Below the pieces are notes generated by a model. It was not told the DNA's origin. It did no database searches and saw nothing but the letters and a program-made list of their open reading frames with translations. Positions 51,755 to 61,562 of a DNA stretch of 64,000 bases are shown here, piece by piece. A program made the position numbers and the translations under genes. Positions within the stretch are counted from its first letter, which is position 1; every line of letters starts with the position of its first letter. The DNA comes from Curtobacterium luteum (GTDB lineage Bacteria > Actinomycetota > Actinomycetes > Actinomycetales > Microbacteriaceae), in NCBI RefSeq assembly GCF_014646995.1, contig NZ_BMOI01000017.1:10563-74562 (forward strand), written 5' to 3'.

Positions 51755-52893
51755 CCGTCGGCCGGCGCCAACCCGATCCGCGACTGCATCCACGCCAGTC
51801 CCGCCGCGAGTGCCGCCCGCGCGGTCGTCCAGTTGTGCTTGTCGCCGGGCACGACCCAGGTGGCGACGTGCATGCCTGCTGCCCGGGCGCGTGCCGCCTG
51901 GACGGGCATGACCGACCCGTACGTGGTGTCGAGCTGCCCGACCGCGAAGAACGCGTTGGTGTCCCGGTACGGGGCGTTCGCGCGGAGCAGCGCCTCGGGC
52001 TGGGCGGCGAGCCAGGCGGCGCGGCTGCCGGCGAACCCGTCGGCGATCGTCTCCGCCGTGTTCCCGAGCGTCGGACCGTCCTCCCCGGACACGTCGATGA
52101 GGTTGCCGAACCGCGACGGGTCACCGGCGCCGAGCTGGATGGCGCACGTGCCGCCCTGCGAGAAGCCGCCGATCGTCCACGCCGACGCGGCGGTCTGCAC
52201 CGTGAGGTGGCTCGTGATCCACGCGGGGACGTCCTTCGTCAGGTACGTGCGGCTGTTCCCGAGCTTGCCGTCCACGCACATCGGGTTCGACGACCGGGGG
52301 CCGAGCTGGTCGGGCACGACGACGATCGGCGTGAGACCGCGGTCGACGGTCGCGAGCGCGTTCATCGTCTGCTCGATCTGCCCGCCGCTCTGGACGTCGT
52401 TCGGGCCGGCACCGCGCGACTGCCCGGACAGCAGGACGTCGACCGGCAGGTGCGGCGGGTCGGCGGTGAGCGCGGCCGGGGGCAGGTAGACGAGGGCCTG
52501 GCGGGCGACGAAGTGGCTGGTGGTGGCCGGGATCGTCTCGTGGAGCAACCGCCCCGCGGAGGGCATGTCCGCGGGCGCTGTCCAGGTGGTCGCGAGGTCG
52601 ACGCTGCCGGGAGCCGTCGACCCCGCGGGTGACTCGGTCGCGGGGATGCCCAGGGACGAGGTCGGGACGGGTGTGTACGTGGGGACGGGTCGCGGCGAGG
52701 ACTGCGCCCGCGCGGTGGAGGTCGCCGCTGCCTGCCCGCCCGACACCGCCACCGCGTGGCTCGCACTCCAGCCGCCGAGCCCGACGACGGCGAGCCCCCC
52801 GACGGCGAGCCCCACGACGAGCCCGATGCCGAGTCCCCCGGCGAGGAGTGCTGCGCCACGTCGTGCGCGGGGGGTGGTGGGTGTGCGTGCCAT
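51751..52893 (-). CDS. Exported or membrane-anchored esterase of the mycolyltransferase-like family
   Basis: A 380-residue protein. A signal anchor (GAALLAGGLGIGLVVGLAVG, residues 13-32) and a Ser/Pro/Thr linker (residues ~45-95) are followed by an alpha/beta-hydrolase domain of the esterase D/antigen 85-like family. The nucleophile elbow is WTIGGFSQGGTCAIQL; the acid probably lies near GQLDTTYGSVMPVQ and the His in VPGDKHNWTTARAAL. It probably hydrolyses an ester outside the cell. Its last 4 bp overlap the aguA end convergently. Confidence 0.82.
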   Translation of the reverse strand: MARTPTTPRARRGAALLAGGLGIGLVVGLAVGGLAVVGLGGWSASHAVAVSGGQAAATSTARAQSSPRPVPTYTPVPTSSLGIPATESPAGSTAPGSVDLATTWTAPADMPSAGRLLHETIPATTSHFVARQALVYLPPAALTADPPHLPVDVLLSGQSRGAGPNDVQSGGQIEQTMNALATVDRGLTPIVVVPDQLGPRSSNPMCVDGKLGNSRTYLTKDVPAWITSHLTVQTAASAWTIGGFSQGGTCAIQLGAGDPSRFGNLIDVSGEDGPTLGNTAETIADGFAGSRAAWLAAQPEALLRANAPYRDTNAFFAVGQLDTTYGSVMPVQAARARAAGMHVATWVVPGDKHNWTTARAALAAGLAWMQSRIGLAPADG

Positions 52894-53224
52894 CGGTCGT
52901 CCTCGTCCTCCGTGCGTTCCGGCAACGGTCCGCTTCGGCCGCGAGCGTAGGGATCGGGTCCGGGAACCGGCTGCCGTCCGGGACCGAACGGCTGAGCGTC
53001 CTCCCCATCCGGCTCACAGCGACCGTCTGGCGTCCTCCGAGCAAGCGACATGACGTACAAGCACCGTCAGCACGGTGTACTCAGCGTCGAGTCGGGTGGG
53101 TGCCTCGACGTCGGTATCGTCGGCGAACCGGACCACCCGACGGGCGTCCGGTACCCGCACCGGCCGGGGCACCGTCGCCCCGGCCCCGGCCCCGCGGCAG
53201 TGCCGCGAGCAGGAGGGAACTCCC
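52894..53224. other. 331-bp intergenic region between esterase and permease genes
   Basis: No gene is supported here. A palindromic CACCGT-CAGC-ACGGTG (53062-53077), flanked symmetrically by GTAC, is a candidate operator for the permease/gabD operon. A GC-rich run of GGCCCC units lies near 53180, and AGGAGGGA at about 53211-53218 is the ribosome-binding site for TTG 53225. The frame upstream of that TTG has no family similarity. Confidence 0.5.
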
Positions 53225-54652
53225 TTGGCAACACCCACCCTGGTCACCGCGCCGCCCACCACCACGCGGGGCGGGTCCCTGAAGCGGAACCTCGGCCTCT
53301 GGGCGATCGTCGGGCTCGGCCTCGGCTACATGACCCCGACCGTCGTGTTCGACACCTTCGGCATCGTCTCCGACGAGACGAACGGTGCGGTGCCCAGCGC
53401 GTACCTCGTCGCGCTCGTGATCATGCTCCTGACGGCGGTGAGCTACGGGAAGATGGTGCGCGTCTACCCCGCCGCCGGTTCGGCCTACACGTACGTGCGG
53501 GAGTCGATCCACCCGAACGCCGGCTTCATGGTCGGATGGGCATCGCTGCTCGACTACCTGCTGCTGCCGATGGTGAACGCGCTCATCATCCGGCTCTACC
53601 TCGAGCAGGTCTTCCCGGCACTGCCGGCGTGGGTGACTGTCGTGGTCTACACGCTGTTCGTCACCACCGTGATCTGCCTGTCGATGCGCGGCACCTCCAA
53701 CCTCAACATGGTGCTGCTCGTCGGCGCGATCCTCGCGATGATCGCGTTCGTCGTCTTCGCCGTGATCGAGCTGACCCGCGGCGCCGGTGCCGGCACGATC
53801 GTGAGTCCCGAGCCGTTCGTCCACGACGGCGTCACCATGACGGCACTCCTCACCGGTGCGACCGTCGTCTGCTTCTCGTTCATCGGCTTCGACGCCGTCA
53901 CGATGTACACGGAAGAGGCCAAGAGCATCCGGATCATGCCGAAGGCGATCCTGATGACCGTCCTGCTCGGCGGACTGATCTTCCTCGTGTCCTCGTACTT
54001 CGCGCAGCTCCGCTTCCCGACCAACGCACCCTTCGGCGAGTTCACGGACGACCCGCTCCCCCAGATCGGTCTGCTCGTGGGCGGCCCGGTGTTCCAGGCG
54101 ATCCTCGTCGCCGCCGGGTTCGTCGCCGCCCTCGCATCCGGGCTGGCCTCGCACGCGAGCGTCGCCCGCATGCTGCTCGTGATGGGACGGAACAACGTCC
54201 TGCCGAAGCAGGTCTTCGGCTACGTCAGCCCGAAGACCCGCACGCCGATCCCGAACATCGTCATCGTCGGCGCGGTGACCCTCCTCGCGATGACGTTCTC
54301 GCTCGACACCATCTCGTCGTACATCAACTTCGGCGCCCTCATCGCCTTCACCTTCGTCAACCTCACGGTCATCGTGCACTTCGCGTGGCGTGAGGGCCGC
54401 CGCCGGACCGTCCGCGACTGCTTCACGTACATCGTGCTGCCGGGCGTCGCGATGCTCCTGACGGGTGTTCTCTGGTCACAGCTGCACGCCGACGCGCTCA
54501 TCGCCGGCGGGGTCTGGGCCGCGATCGGCTTCGTGTACCTGTTGGTCATCACGAAGGGCTTCCGGGTGCAGCCGAAGGGCTTCGACGAGAACCAGCCCGT
54601 CACGGGCGTCAACAAGCAGCTCACCGACGAGCACGGACAGGAGACACGATGA
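53225..54652 (+). CDS. APC-superfamily amino acid/amine permease (putrescine importer-like)
   Basis: A 475-residue transporter with 12 helices of the amino acid-polyamine-organocation superfamily. Helix 1 includes LWAIVGLGLGYMTPTVVFDT, and the conserved central stretch is VCFSFIGFDAVTMYTEEAKS. The overlapping succinate-semialdehyde dehydrogenase gene suggests uptake of putrescine, GABA or a related amine (PuuP-like), but this is inference. The TTG 53225 start is decided by AGGAGGGA about 7 nt upstream; the upstream frame is Arg/Ser-rich and unlike family N-termini. Confidence 0.87.
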   Translation: MATPTLVTAPPTTTRGGSLKRNLGLWAIVGLGLGYMTPTVVFDTFGIVSDETNGAVPSAYLVALVIMLLTAVSYGKMVRVYPAAGSAYTYVRESIHPNAGFMVGWASLLDYLLLPMVNALIIRLYLEQVFPALPAWVTVVVYTLFVTTVICLSMRGTSNLNMVLLVGAILAMIAFVVFAVIELTRGAGAGTIVSPEPFVHDGVTMTALLTGATVVCFSFIGFDAVTMYTEEAKSIRIMPKAILMTVLLGGLIFLVSSYFAQLRFPTNAPFGEFTDDPLPQIGLLVGGPVFQAILVAAGFVAALASGLASHASVARMLLVMGRNNVLPKQVFGYVSPKTRTPIPNIVIVGAVTLLAMTFSLDTISSYINFGALIAFTFVNLTVIVHFAWREGRRRTVRDCFTYIVLPGVAMLLTGVLWSQLHADALIAGGVWAAIGFVYLLVITKGFRVQPKGFDENQPVTGVNKQLTDEHGQETR

Positions 54653-56031
54653 ACGACACCGCCACCACCTACGCGGTCACCGACCCGGCGTCCGGCGAGG
54701 TCCTCGCCACCTTCCCGACGATCACGGACGACGAGCTGCGGCAGGCGATCGCCACGGCCGACGACACGCACGCCGCCTGGGGTCGGTCGAGCACCGTCGC
54801 CGAGCGGGCTGCGCTCCTGCACCGCGTCGCCGAGCTCTACCGCGAACGCCGGGAGGCCCTCGCGACGACGATCGTCCGCGAGATGGCGAAGCCGATCGAC
54901 CAGGCCTACGGCGAGGTCGACTTCTGCGCCGACATCTACGACTACTACGCCGACCACGCGGAGGAGTTCCTCGCGGACCAGCCGATCACCCTGGCCGAGG
55001 GCAGCGAGGGCAGCGCGTTCGTCCGGAAGTCGTCCGTCGGCGTGCTGCTCGGCATCATGCCGTGGAACTTCCCCGCGTACCAGATCGCCCGGTTCGCCGG
55101 CCCGAACCTCGTGATCGGCAACACGGTACTGCTCAAGCACGCGCCGCAGTGCCCGGAGTCCGCGCTCGCGATCGAGGCGGTCTTCCACGACGCCGGCTTC
55201 CCCGCGGGGGCGTACACGAACGTCTTCGCCACGAACGACCAGGTCGCCGACGTCATCGCCGACCCGCGGGTGCAGGGCGTCTCGCTGACCGGCTCCGCCC
55301 GCGCCGGTGCCGCGGTGGCCGAGATCGCCGGCCGCAACCTCACGAAGGTCGTGCTCGAGCTCGGTGGGTCGGACCCGTTCATCCTGCTCTCGACCGACGA
55401 CCTCGACGCCGTGGTCGAGTCCGCCGTCGCCACCCGCCTCGAGGGCAACGGCCAGGTCTGCAACGCCGCGAAGCGCTTCCTCGTGGCCGACCACCTGTAC
55501 GACGACTTCCTCGCGAAGTTCACCGCCGCCATGTCCACCGTCGAGCCGACCGACCCGAGCGTCTCCGGCGCCGAGCTCGGTCCGCTCTCCTCCCCGACCG
55601 CGGCGGACCGCCTCGAGGAGCAGCTCCGCCACGCGGTCGACCAGGGCGCTAGCGTCGTCACCGGTGGCGAGCGCCGCGGCAACGCCTTCACGCCGACGGT
55701 GCTCACCGATGTCACCCCGGACAACGACGCGTACCGCGAGGAGTTCTTCGGCCCGGTGGCCGCCGTCCACCGCGTCGCCGACGAGGACGCCGCGATCGCG
55801 ATCGCCAACGACACCCCGTTCGGCCTCGGCTCGTACCTGTTCACGACCGATCCGGAGCAGGCGCTGCGGGTGGCGGACCGGATCGAGGCGGGCATGGTCT
55901 ACGTCAACATCGTCGGTGCGGACAGCCCCGAGCTGCCCTTCGGCGGCGTCAAGGCCAGCGGCTTCGGCCGGGAGCTCGGCCCCTTCGGGGCCGACGAGTT
56001 CGTCAACAAGAAGCTGATCCGCATCGGCTGA
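54649..56031 (+). CDS. gabD: NAD(P)-dependent succinate-semialdehyde dehydrogenase
   Basis: A 460-residue aldehyde dehydrogenase. The catalytic Glu is in VVLELGGSDPFILLSTDDLD and the nucleophilic Cys in EGNGQVCNAAKRFLVADH, the pattern of the short bacterial SSADH (Sad/GabD) type. IMPWNFPAYQIARFAGPNLV and the C-terminal GGVKASGFGRELGPFG agree. It would oxidise succinate semialdehyde from GABA to succinate, closing the putrescine-GABA route. ATGA overlap with the permease; a strong terminator follows. Confidence 0.88.
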   Translation: MNDTATTYAVTDPASGEVLATFPTITDDELRQAIATADDTHAAWGRSSTVAERAALLHRVAELYRERREALATTIVREMAKPIDQAYGEVDFCADIYDYYADHAEEFLADQPITLAEGSEGSAFVRKSSVGVLLGIMPWNFPAYQIARFAGPNLVIGNTVLLKHAPQCPESALAIEAVFHDAGFPAGAYTNVFATNDQVADVIADPRVQGVSLTGSARAGAAVAEIAGRNLTKVVLELGGSDPFILLSTDDLDAVVESAVATRLEGNGQVCNAAKRFLVADHLYDDFLAKFTAAMSTVEPTDPSVSGAELGPLSSPTAADRLEEQLRHAVDQGASVVTGGERRGNAFTPTVLTDVTPDNDAYREEFFGPVAAVHRVADEDAAIAIANDTPFGLGSYLFTTDPEQALRVADRIEAGMVYVNIVGADSPELPFGGVKASGFGRELGPFGADEFVNKKLIRIG

Positions 56032-56051
56032 CGATCCGACCGGACCAGCAG

Positions 56052-56095
56052 CGGACGGGAGGCGCGGTGCCAGCCGGCACCGCGCCTCCCGTCCG
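56052..56095. terminator. 20-bp-stem terminator of the GGAGGCGCGG family
   Basis: Arms 56052-56071 and 56076-56095 are a perfect 20-bp repeat with AGCC loop. It differs from the copy at 20078 by one base pair, changed on both arms. It serves gabD and, read the other way, the convergent glgX. Confidence 0.9.
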
Positions 56096-56104
56096 TCGTG
56101 CCGT

Positions 56105-58123
<2,019 letters not shown>

Positions 58124-58207
58124 GTCGTCCTTGTACCGGTCGGACGCTGGGACCTGCGCCGAGGTGCGTACCCCGGCTGACGGTGCGCCCCGGCGGGGCG
58201 GTGCGGG

Positions 58208-58243
58208 CGGGAGGCGCGGTGCGGGCCCGCCCCGCGCCTCCCG
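58208..58243 (-). terminator. Hairpin terminator, third member of the GGAGGCGCGG family
   Basis: Stem CGGGAGGCGCGG (58208-58219) pairs with 58232-58243; an inner GCGGG/CCCGC adds five pairs. It lies 17 bp beyond the SDR stop at 58261 and ahead of glgX. The loop differs from the other two copies. Confidence 0.8.
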
Positions 58244-58260
58244 TCCGGTGCTGGGCCGCG

Positions 58261-58998
58261 TCAGACCGCGATCCGGCCACCGTCGACGGGCAGGACCGCG
58301 CCGTGCACGAAGGACGCCGCGTCGGTCGCGAGGAAGACGATCGCCTCGGCGACCTCCTCGGCCGTGCCCGGCCGTCCGGCGGGGCCGGCAGCGGCGAGCT
58401 GGTCGAGTGCCTCGCCCATCGCAGCGGTCCCCTCGGTCCGGGTCGGGCCGGGGCTCACGGCGTTCACGCGGACGCCGGACGGACCGAACTCCGCCGCCCA
58501 GGACTTCGTGAGGAGGACGAGTGCCGCCTTGGTCGAGCCGTAGAGGCCCATGCCGGCGGCGCCGAACTCGGCGACCATCGTCGTGACGTTCACGACGGCA
58601 CCCGTCCCGCGCTCGGCCATCCCCGGCGCGAGCGCGGCGACGAGGAAGTACGGCGCCTTCACGTTGATGTCGAAGACCTCGTCGAACCCCTCCTCGGTGG
58701 TGTCGGCCGTTGCGCCGAACGGGAAGATGCCCGCGCTGTTGACGAGGACGTCGACCCGGCCCCCGCCGATGCGCAGGGCCTCGGCGGCGAGTCCGCGGGC
58801 GCTCGAGGCGTCACGCAGGTCGGCTGCGACGAAGTCCGCGGTGCCGCCGGCGGCTCGGATGCCGTCGACGACCGCGGCGCCGCGCTCGGCGTTCCGCCCG
58901 GAGACGACGACGTGCACGCCGCGGGCGGCGAGGAGTTCGGCGGTGGCGCGGCCGATGCCGCTGGTGGATCCGGTGACGAGTGCGGTGGTGGTGGTCAT
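58261..58998 (-). CDS. SDR-family oxidoreductase
   Basis: A 245-residue classical SDR. The cofactor loop is ALVTGSTSGIGRATAELLAA, VLVNSAGIFPFG is the NNAG position, and the catalytic serine site is replaced by a Thr-Thr pair in VVNVTTMVAEFG, with YxxxK in LYGSTKAAL. FVHGAVLPVDGGRIAV ends the protein. It is divergent from a TetR gene, with two shared operator copies between, so it is probably the target of that regulator. Confidence 0.87.
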   Translation of the reverse strand: MTTTTALVTGSTSGIGRATAELLAARGVHVVVSGRNAERGAAVVDGIRAAGGTADFVAADLRDASSARGLAAEALRIGGGRVDVLVNSAGIFPFGATADTTEEGFDEVFDINVKAPYFLVAALAPGMAERGTGAVVNVTTMVAEFGAAGMGLYGSTKAALVLLTKSWAAEFGPSGVRVNAVSPGPTRTEGTAAMGEALDQLAAAGPAGRPGTAEEVAEAIVFLATDAASFVHGAVLPVDGGRIAV

Positions 58999-59009
58999 GG
59001 CGATTCCTG

Positions 59010-59070
59010 ACTGAACAGATCGGTACGGTTAGCGTTGCGCTGGTAACTGTACAGATCGGTGCAGTAAAGT
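59010..59070. promoter_or_regulatory. Two copies of a 20-bp TetR-type operator between SDR and tetR
   Basis: ACTGAACAGATCGGTACGGT (59010-59029) and ACTGTACAGATCGGTGCAGT (59046-59065) are direct repeats 36 bp apart, each partly palindromic. TAAAGT at 59065-59070 is the -10 for tetR, 6 nt before ATG 59077. Binding would repress both divergent genes. Confidence 0.75.
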
Positions 59071-59076
59071 CAAACC

Positions 59077-59670
59077 ATGTCCGACGCACCCGCCTCCCGC
59101 CCGCGACGGCGCCCTGCGTACGAGCGGGCCGTCGCGACCGCCGACCGGCTGTTCTACGAGCAGGGCATCCACGCCGTCGGGGTCGACCAGGTCGCGGCCG
59201 AGGCCGACATCTCGAAGGCGAGCCTGTACACGCACTTCCGCACGAAGGACGACCTCGTGCTCGGGTACCTCCGCGGTCGGAGCGCGTCCTGGCAGGAGCA
59301 CGTCGCGCGCGAGCTCCCCGGGCGCGGCTCGACGCCGGCCGAGCGCGTGCTGGCCGTGTTCGACCTGCTCGGCGAGTGGTTCGACGAGCCCGGCTACCGC
59401 GGGTGCCCGTTCATCAACGTCGAGGCCGAGTACGGCGCCGGACACCCGACGCACGAGGTCACCCTCGAGCACCGGGAATGGGTGCGCGGGCTGTTCGAGT
59501 CGCTCCTCACCGAAGCCGGCGACCCCGGGCCGGAGGCGACCGCACTCCAACTCTGCTTGCTCTACGACGGCGCGATGGCGAGCGCGCAGGCGGACCCCGG
59601 ACGTCCCTGGGCCGCGGCGGCCCGGAGCGCTGCCGTGCGGGTCCTCGGCATCCCGGACGCACGGCTCTAG
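59077..59670 (+). CDS. TetR/AcrR-family regulator of the divergent SDR
   Basis: A 197-residue TetR protein. The DNA-binding domain is RAVATADRLFYEQGIHAVGV, then DQVAAEADISKASLYTHFRT and KDDLVLGYLRGRSASWQEHV. RGCPFINVEAEYG with TLEHREWVRGLFESLL is typical of the subgroup that regulates neighbouring SDR genes. The start has a -10 TAAAGT 6 nt upstream and no Shine-Dalgarno. The TAG stop is also part of the next gene's -10 box. Confidence 0.9.
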   Translation: MSDAPASRPRRRPAYERAVATADRLFYEQGIHAVGVDQVAAEADISKASLYTHFRTKDDLVLGYLRGRSASWQEHVARELPGRGSTPAERVLAVFDLLGEWFDEPGYRGCPFINVEAEYGAGHPTHEVTLEHREWVRGLFESLLTEAGDPGPEATALQLCLLYDGAMASAQADPGRPWAAAARSAAVRVLGIPDARL

Positions 59671-59673
59671 GAT
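59668..59673 (+). promoter_or_regulatory. -10 box TAGGAT of a leaderless gene, overlapping the tetR stop
   Basis: TAGGAT begins with the TAG stop codon of tetR and ends 6 nt before ATG 59680. The arrangement is the same as for nucS at 103-115. Confidence 0.55.
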
Positions 59674-59679
59674 CGGCTC

Positions 59680-60132
59680 ATGACCACCGGTGCTCGGCGC
59701 TCCCGTCCCGCCCTCGTGACCGCTGCCGTCGTCCTCTGGCTCGTCGTGTGCGCCGTCCAGCTCGTCGGACAGGCCCTGATGATCGGCCGGACCGCTGCAC
59801 TGTACGGCCCGTGGTCCGTCGTGGTGTACGTCGTCGGGTTCGGACTCATCGGGTTCGTCGTCTTCGGCGCTGTCCGACTGGCACGGGGCTCCGGCCGCGC
59901 ACGGTTCTGGCTGGCGGTGCTCGCCGCGCTCGGGCTGCTCGGCGCCGTCGTCCCGCCGTACGGCCTGACCACCGCCGAGCGGGTGGCCGCGGCCCTCGCC
60001 GGGGTGCTCCCGTACCTCCCGCCGGCGCGCGCCTGGTTCCCGCCGCGGCCCGCGCGCGCTCCGAAGGCGCAGCAGCCGCGCGTGGTCGGGTGGGACCCGG
60101 ACACCGGCGAACCCGTCCGGGCCAGCGAGTGA
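59680..60132 (+). CDS. Small four-helix membrane protein, paralogue of the 34016 gene
   Basis: A 150-residue protein with four hydrophobic helices: ALVTAAVVLWLVVCAVQLVG, VVVYVVGFGLIGFVVFGAV, FWLAVLAALGLLGAVV and a final amphipathic stretch ending VLPYLPPARAWFPPR. It shares the helix-1 pattern, the RGSG/RAR loop and the PPARAWF end with the 34016 product. A basic C-terminal tail follows. No function is known to me. Confidence 0.72.
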   Translation: MTTGARRSRPALVTAAVVLWLVVCAVQLVGQALMIGRTAALYGPWSVVVYVVGFGLIGFVVFGAVRLARGSGRARFWLAVLAALGLLGAVVPPYGLTTAERVAAALAGVLPYLPPARAWFPPRPARAPKAQQPRVVGWDPDTGEPVRASE

Positions 60133-60153
60133 CGGACTAGGGCGTGTTGCTAC

Positions 60154-60735
60154 ATGGCTCAGTGGTCGCTGGGGTTGGCGATACGGTCGTCGAGTGGATA
60201 CAGAGGTGGAGTTGGGGGTGGCGTCGCACTCCGGCTCGTGAGGGCCGAGGATGGAGCGACGCTTGCCGAGGGGTATCGCGAGAACCGGGAGCACCTGGAG
60301 CCTTGGGAGCCGACGCGGGACGAGGAGTTCTTCACTGAAGCGCGGCAGCGCGCTCAGATCGAGAAGACGCTGGAAGCGTTCGCCGCTGATGCGGCGCTTC
60401 CGCTTGTGCTCGCTGATGGCACGCGAATCGTTGGTCGGGTCAATCTCACCGGCATTGTGCGGGGCGCGTTCCAGAACGCGAATCTCGGGTACTGGGTCGG
60501 GGCCAGTCACGAGGGACGTGGACTGATGACCGCCGCCGTCGCGGCTACGGTGCAAATTGCGAGAGACGAGCTGCACTTGCACCGAGTTCAAGCGGCGACG
60601 TTGCTTCCCAACAAGGCGTCGCAGTCCGTGCTGCGCAAGTGCGGGTTCACCGAGTCCGGTGTCGCCGCCGACTACTTGTGTATCGCCGGGTCGTGGCAGG
60701 AGCACCGGCTGTTCCAACGCATCCTGACGACATGA
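60154..60735 (+). CDS. GNAT-family N-acetyltransferase (RimJ/RimL-like)
   Basis: A 193-residue acetyltransferase of the RimJ/RimL type. Motifs include LRLVRAEDGATLAEGYRENR, the acetyl-CoA loop SHEGRGLMTAAVAATVQIAR and the C-terminal LHRVQAATLLPNKASQSVLR then KCGFTESGVAADYL. It would acetylate a protein N-terminus, amino acid or small amine. The first ~25 residues (from ATG 60154) are Gly/Ser-rich and uncertain; GTG 60238 is an alternative but too late for the first strand. GC3 is lower than in the genes before it, and it adjoins an IS5 remnant, suggesting transfer. Confidence 0.82.
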   Translation: MAQWSLGLAIRSSSGYRGGVGGGVALRLVRAEDGATLAEGYRENREHLEPWEPTRDEEFFTEARQRAQIEKTLEAFAADAALPLVLADGTRIVGRVNLTGIVRGAFQNANLGYWVGASHEGRGLMTAAVAATVQIARDELHLHRVQAATLLPNKASQSVLRKCGFTESGVAADYLCIAGSWQEHRLFQRILTT

Positions 60736-60742
60736 GCGCCGA

Positions 60743-61189
60743 CTACGTCGCTGTCTGATCTCGCGCCCAGAGCAGTGCTGCTGCGAGGCAGAGCGCCGCG
60801 TGGTAGTTCCGTGCCGTCTTGTCGGAGCGCATCGCGATGCCCCGCCACTGCTTGAGCCGGTTGAAGCACCGCTCAACGACGTTGCGGCGCTTGTAGTCGT
60901 CCGCATCGAACAGGATCGGCCGTCCTGGACGTTTCCGACGGTGAGCGATCTGGTCATCGCGTTCCGGGATCGTCGTCTTCACGTCCCGTGATCGCAGCCA
61001 TGCCTTGTTCACCCTCGACAGGTACCCCTTGTCCGCGCGCAGCCGATCCGGCCGGGAACGCGGACGTCCAGCGGTAGGGACACGGATCTGCTCCATCGTC
61101 GCCGGCAGCATGATCGTGTCCGCCACCTGGCCGCCCGTGATGACGAAACCGAGCGGCCTGCCCTTGCCACCGCAGACCAGATGCGTCTT
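60743..61189 (-). pseudogene. IS5-family transposase, C-terminal remnant
   Basis: About 149 codons of a DDE transposase of the IS5 group. It has THLVCGGKGRPLGFVITGGQ, the second Asp in LRADKGYLSRVNKAWLR and the Glu in RNVVERCFNRLKQWRGIA, ending in ALLWARDQTAT. The N-terminal half with the first Asp is missing: homology stops at the left end of the IS3 element at 61190. The other half is not found beyond the IS3 right end, so DNA has been lost. Confidence 0.85.
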
Positions 61190-61217
61190 TGTTCCGTCCC
61201 GGGTCCGATGGAGGCTC
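61190..61217 (+). repeat. Left terminal inverted repeat of the IS3 element
   Basis: 28 bp beginning TGTTCCG and ending TGGAGGCTC; its partner lies inverted at 62463-62490. Confidence 0.85.
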
Positions 61218-61241
61218 TCAATCCACGGGAGGATGAGAGTC

Positions 61242-61562
61242 ATGGGAGCACCGAGGAAGTACCCGGATGAGCTTCCTGAGCGGGCGGTCCGGCTCGCGGT
61301 GGAAGCGCGCCGCGACCCAAACACAAGAGGCGGCGCGTTGCGTCGGATCGGTGAGCAGTTGGGGATCAATTCGGAGACGCTGCGGAACTGGGTGCAGCAG
61401 GCCGAGGTCGATGCCGACGATCGGCCGGGTGTCACCTCTGACGACGCGCAGCGGATCGCGGAGTTGGAGCGTGAGGTCCGGGAGCTGCGGCGCGCGAATC
61501 AGATTCTGAAGTCGGCGTCGGCTTTCTTCGCGGCGGAGCTCGACCGCCCGTCCAGCAGATGA
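61242..61562 (+). CDS. IS3-family transposase OrfA (helix-turn-helix)
   Basis: A 106-residue OrfA beginning MGAPRKYPDELPERAVRLAV, with the helix-turn-helix GGALRRIGEQLGINSETLRN and a C-terminal leucine zipper IAELEREVRELRRANQILKS. It binds the IS ends and directs OrfB. ATG 61242 is chosen since GGGAGG lies 9 nt upstream. It overlaps orfB by ATGA, as in two-frame IS3 elements. Confidence 0.9.
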   Translation: MGAPRKYPDELPERAVRLAVEARRDPNTRGGALRRIGEQLGINSETLRNWVQQAEVDADDRPGVTSDDAQRIAELEREVRELRRANQILKSASAFFAAELDRPSSR

